Part shown: positions 63,623-64,000 of the stretch, piece after piece
Position numbering within the stretch: the first letter of the stretch is position 1
How the letters are laid out: each line of letters begins with the position of its first letter
Assembly (NCBI RefSeq): GCF_007997075.1
Contig: NZ_VORS01000003.1
Coordinates: 248,001 to 312,000, forward strand
DNA length: 64,000 bases
Source: Polaribacter sp. IC073
GTDB taxonomy: Bacteria; Bacteroidota; Bacteroidia; Flavobacteriales; Flavobacteriaceae
Direction of reading: 5' to 3'
Notes under the pieces: generated by a model
What the model saw: only the letters and a program-made list of their open reading frames with translations
What the model was told of the DNA's origin: nothing
The model's database searches: none
Position numbers and translations under genes: made by a program

Positions 63623-64000
63623 TTATTGAAGTATTACTAATTTCTCATACTTCTCTGAAACCAAATTGCTTGTAGTTGCTTTTACTCTTAGCTTATATAC
63701 ATACACTCCTTTTCCTATTTTATGTCCAAAATCATCGAAACCATTCCACGCAATGTTTCGAGATAGATTGCCTGTTGTTTGTACCGTTTTATTGATGGTC
63801 TTTACCAATTTACCCGCAACCGTAAATATTTGAACTTGCACCTCTAAAGGCTCATTTGGCTTGTTGTGATTGAACCAAAACTCGGTGTAATTTACAAAAG
63901 GATTCGGATAATTTAAAACATTTTCTAAATTTAAAATGGCATCACTCACAACCACAAAACTTAACGTTGTTTCCGAAGAGTTATTATACGTGTCCCAAGC
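63623..64000 (-). CDS. porU: Type IX secretion sortase PorU, C-terminal part (partial)
   Basis: The frame enters from the right edge of the window and runs to the stop at 63623-63625, giving about 125 residues. The visible part is a beta-rich FlgD-like C-terminal domain (NYPNPFVNYTEFWFNH; FTVAGKLVKTI; GFDDFGHKIGKGVYVYKLRV). Together with the adjacent porV this fits PorU, the gingipain-like protease that cleaves the C-terminal signal of T9SS cargo. The protease domain lies outside the window, so the call rests on context and the C-terminus. Confidence 0.85.
   Translation of the reverse strand, partial: AWDTYNNSSETTLSFVVVSDAILNLENVLNYPNPFVNYTEFWFNHNKPNEPLEVQVQIFTVAGKLVKTINKTVQTTGNLSRNIAWNGFDDFGHKIGKGVYVYKLRVKATTSNLVSEKYEKLVILQ

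Overview
The window is a chromosomal segment of a low-GC member of the Bacteroidota, most likely a marine Flavobacteriaceae species of the Polaribacter/Tenacibaculum kind. This rests on PorU and PorV of the type IX secretion system, a Lacal_2735-type small protein, DUF6952, a ResB-ResC fusion, the near absence of Shine-Dalgarno sequences, and several TAnnTTTG (-7) / TTG (-33) promoters typical of the phylum. No phage, transposase, IS element or CRISPR array is visible. The genus is an inference.

Layout. 1-21.3 kb is mostly housekeeping: recR, a Na+/solute symporter, an SMR exporter, flavoproteins, pdxH, a SixA-like phosphatase, Ppx/GppA, lpxK, Nif3, a coiled-coil 'zinc-ribbon' protein that has lost its cysteines, a DUF349 protein, aroE with two tandem DUF368 (PopT-type lipid carrier) genes, an SGNH hydrolase, an amine oxidase, and a peroxide/redox block (DUF6952, thioredoxin, 2-Cys peroxiredoxin, katG, trxB). 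A tRNA-Pro and a lipoprotein of the formylglycine-generating enzyme family follow.

22.5-36.7 kb is the most distinctive part: a one-direction photo-oxidative stress and light-repair island. It holds a TetR-family regulator, an ABC1/UbiB kinase, a flavin reductase, two short-chain dehydrogenase-like proteins, DUF2256, four photolyase/cryptochrome-family flavoproteins (CRY-DASH, an Fe-S prokaryotic photolyase, a divergent one and a class I CPD type), TIGR03643, GTP cyclohydrolase I, two small paralogues, glutathione peroxidase, TspO and an SRPBCC protein. Two 30-bp inverted repeats with the same arms and spacing (TGTTTAA-N16-TTAAACA) stand at 22551-22580 and 31125-31154, each just ahead of the first gene of a transcription block. 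They are good candidates for the operator of the TetR protein, which would make the island one regulon of two operons.

36.9-51.4 kb: tRNA-Thr, gpsA, udk, a DivIC/FtsB-like gene, both methylmalonyl-CoA mutase subunits with a small membrane protein between them, a GH3-family ligase, a radical-SAM/TIGR03915 DNA repair pair, and a ThDP enzyme next to a succinate-semialdehyde dehydrogenase. The last pair has the layout of the cyanobacterial 2-oxoglutarate decarboxylase/SSADH shunt. 51.5-64 kb: the cytochrome c maturation fusion CcsBA, a TPR-like membrane protein, a decayed tandem duplication (54808-56530) of the convergent 3' ends of two neighbouring genes, a LysM/periplasmic-binding lipoprotein, guaA with an almost leaderless promoter, a 165-bp tandem repeat, a KAS III-like synthase, a truncated haemoglobin, cdd, porV and the 3' end of porU. 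Both window edges cut a gene.
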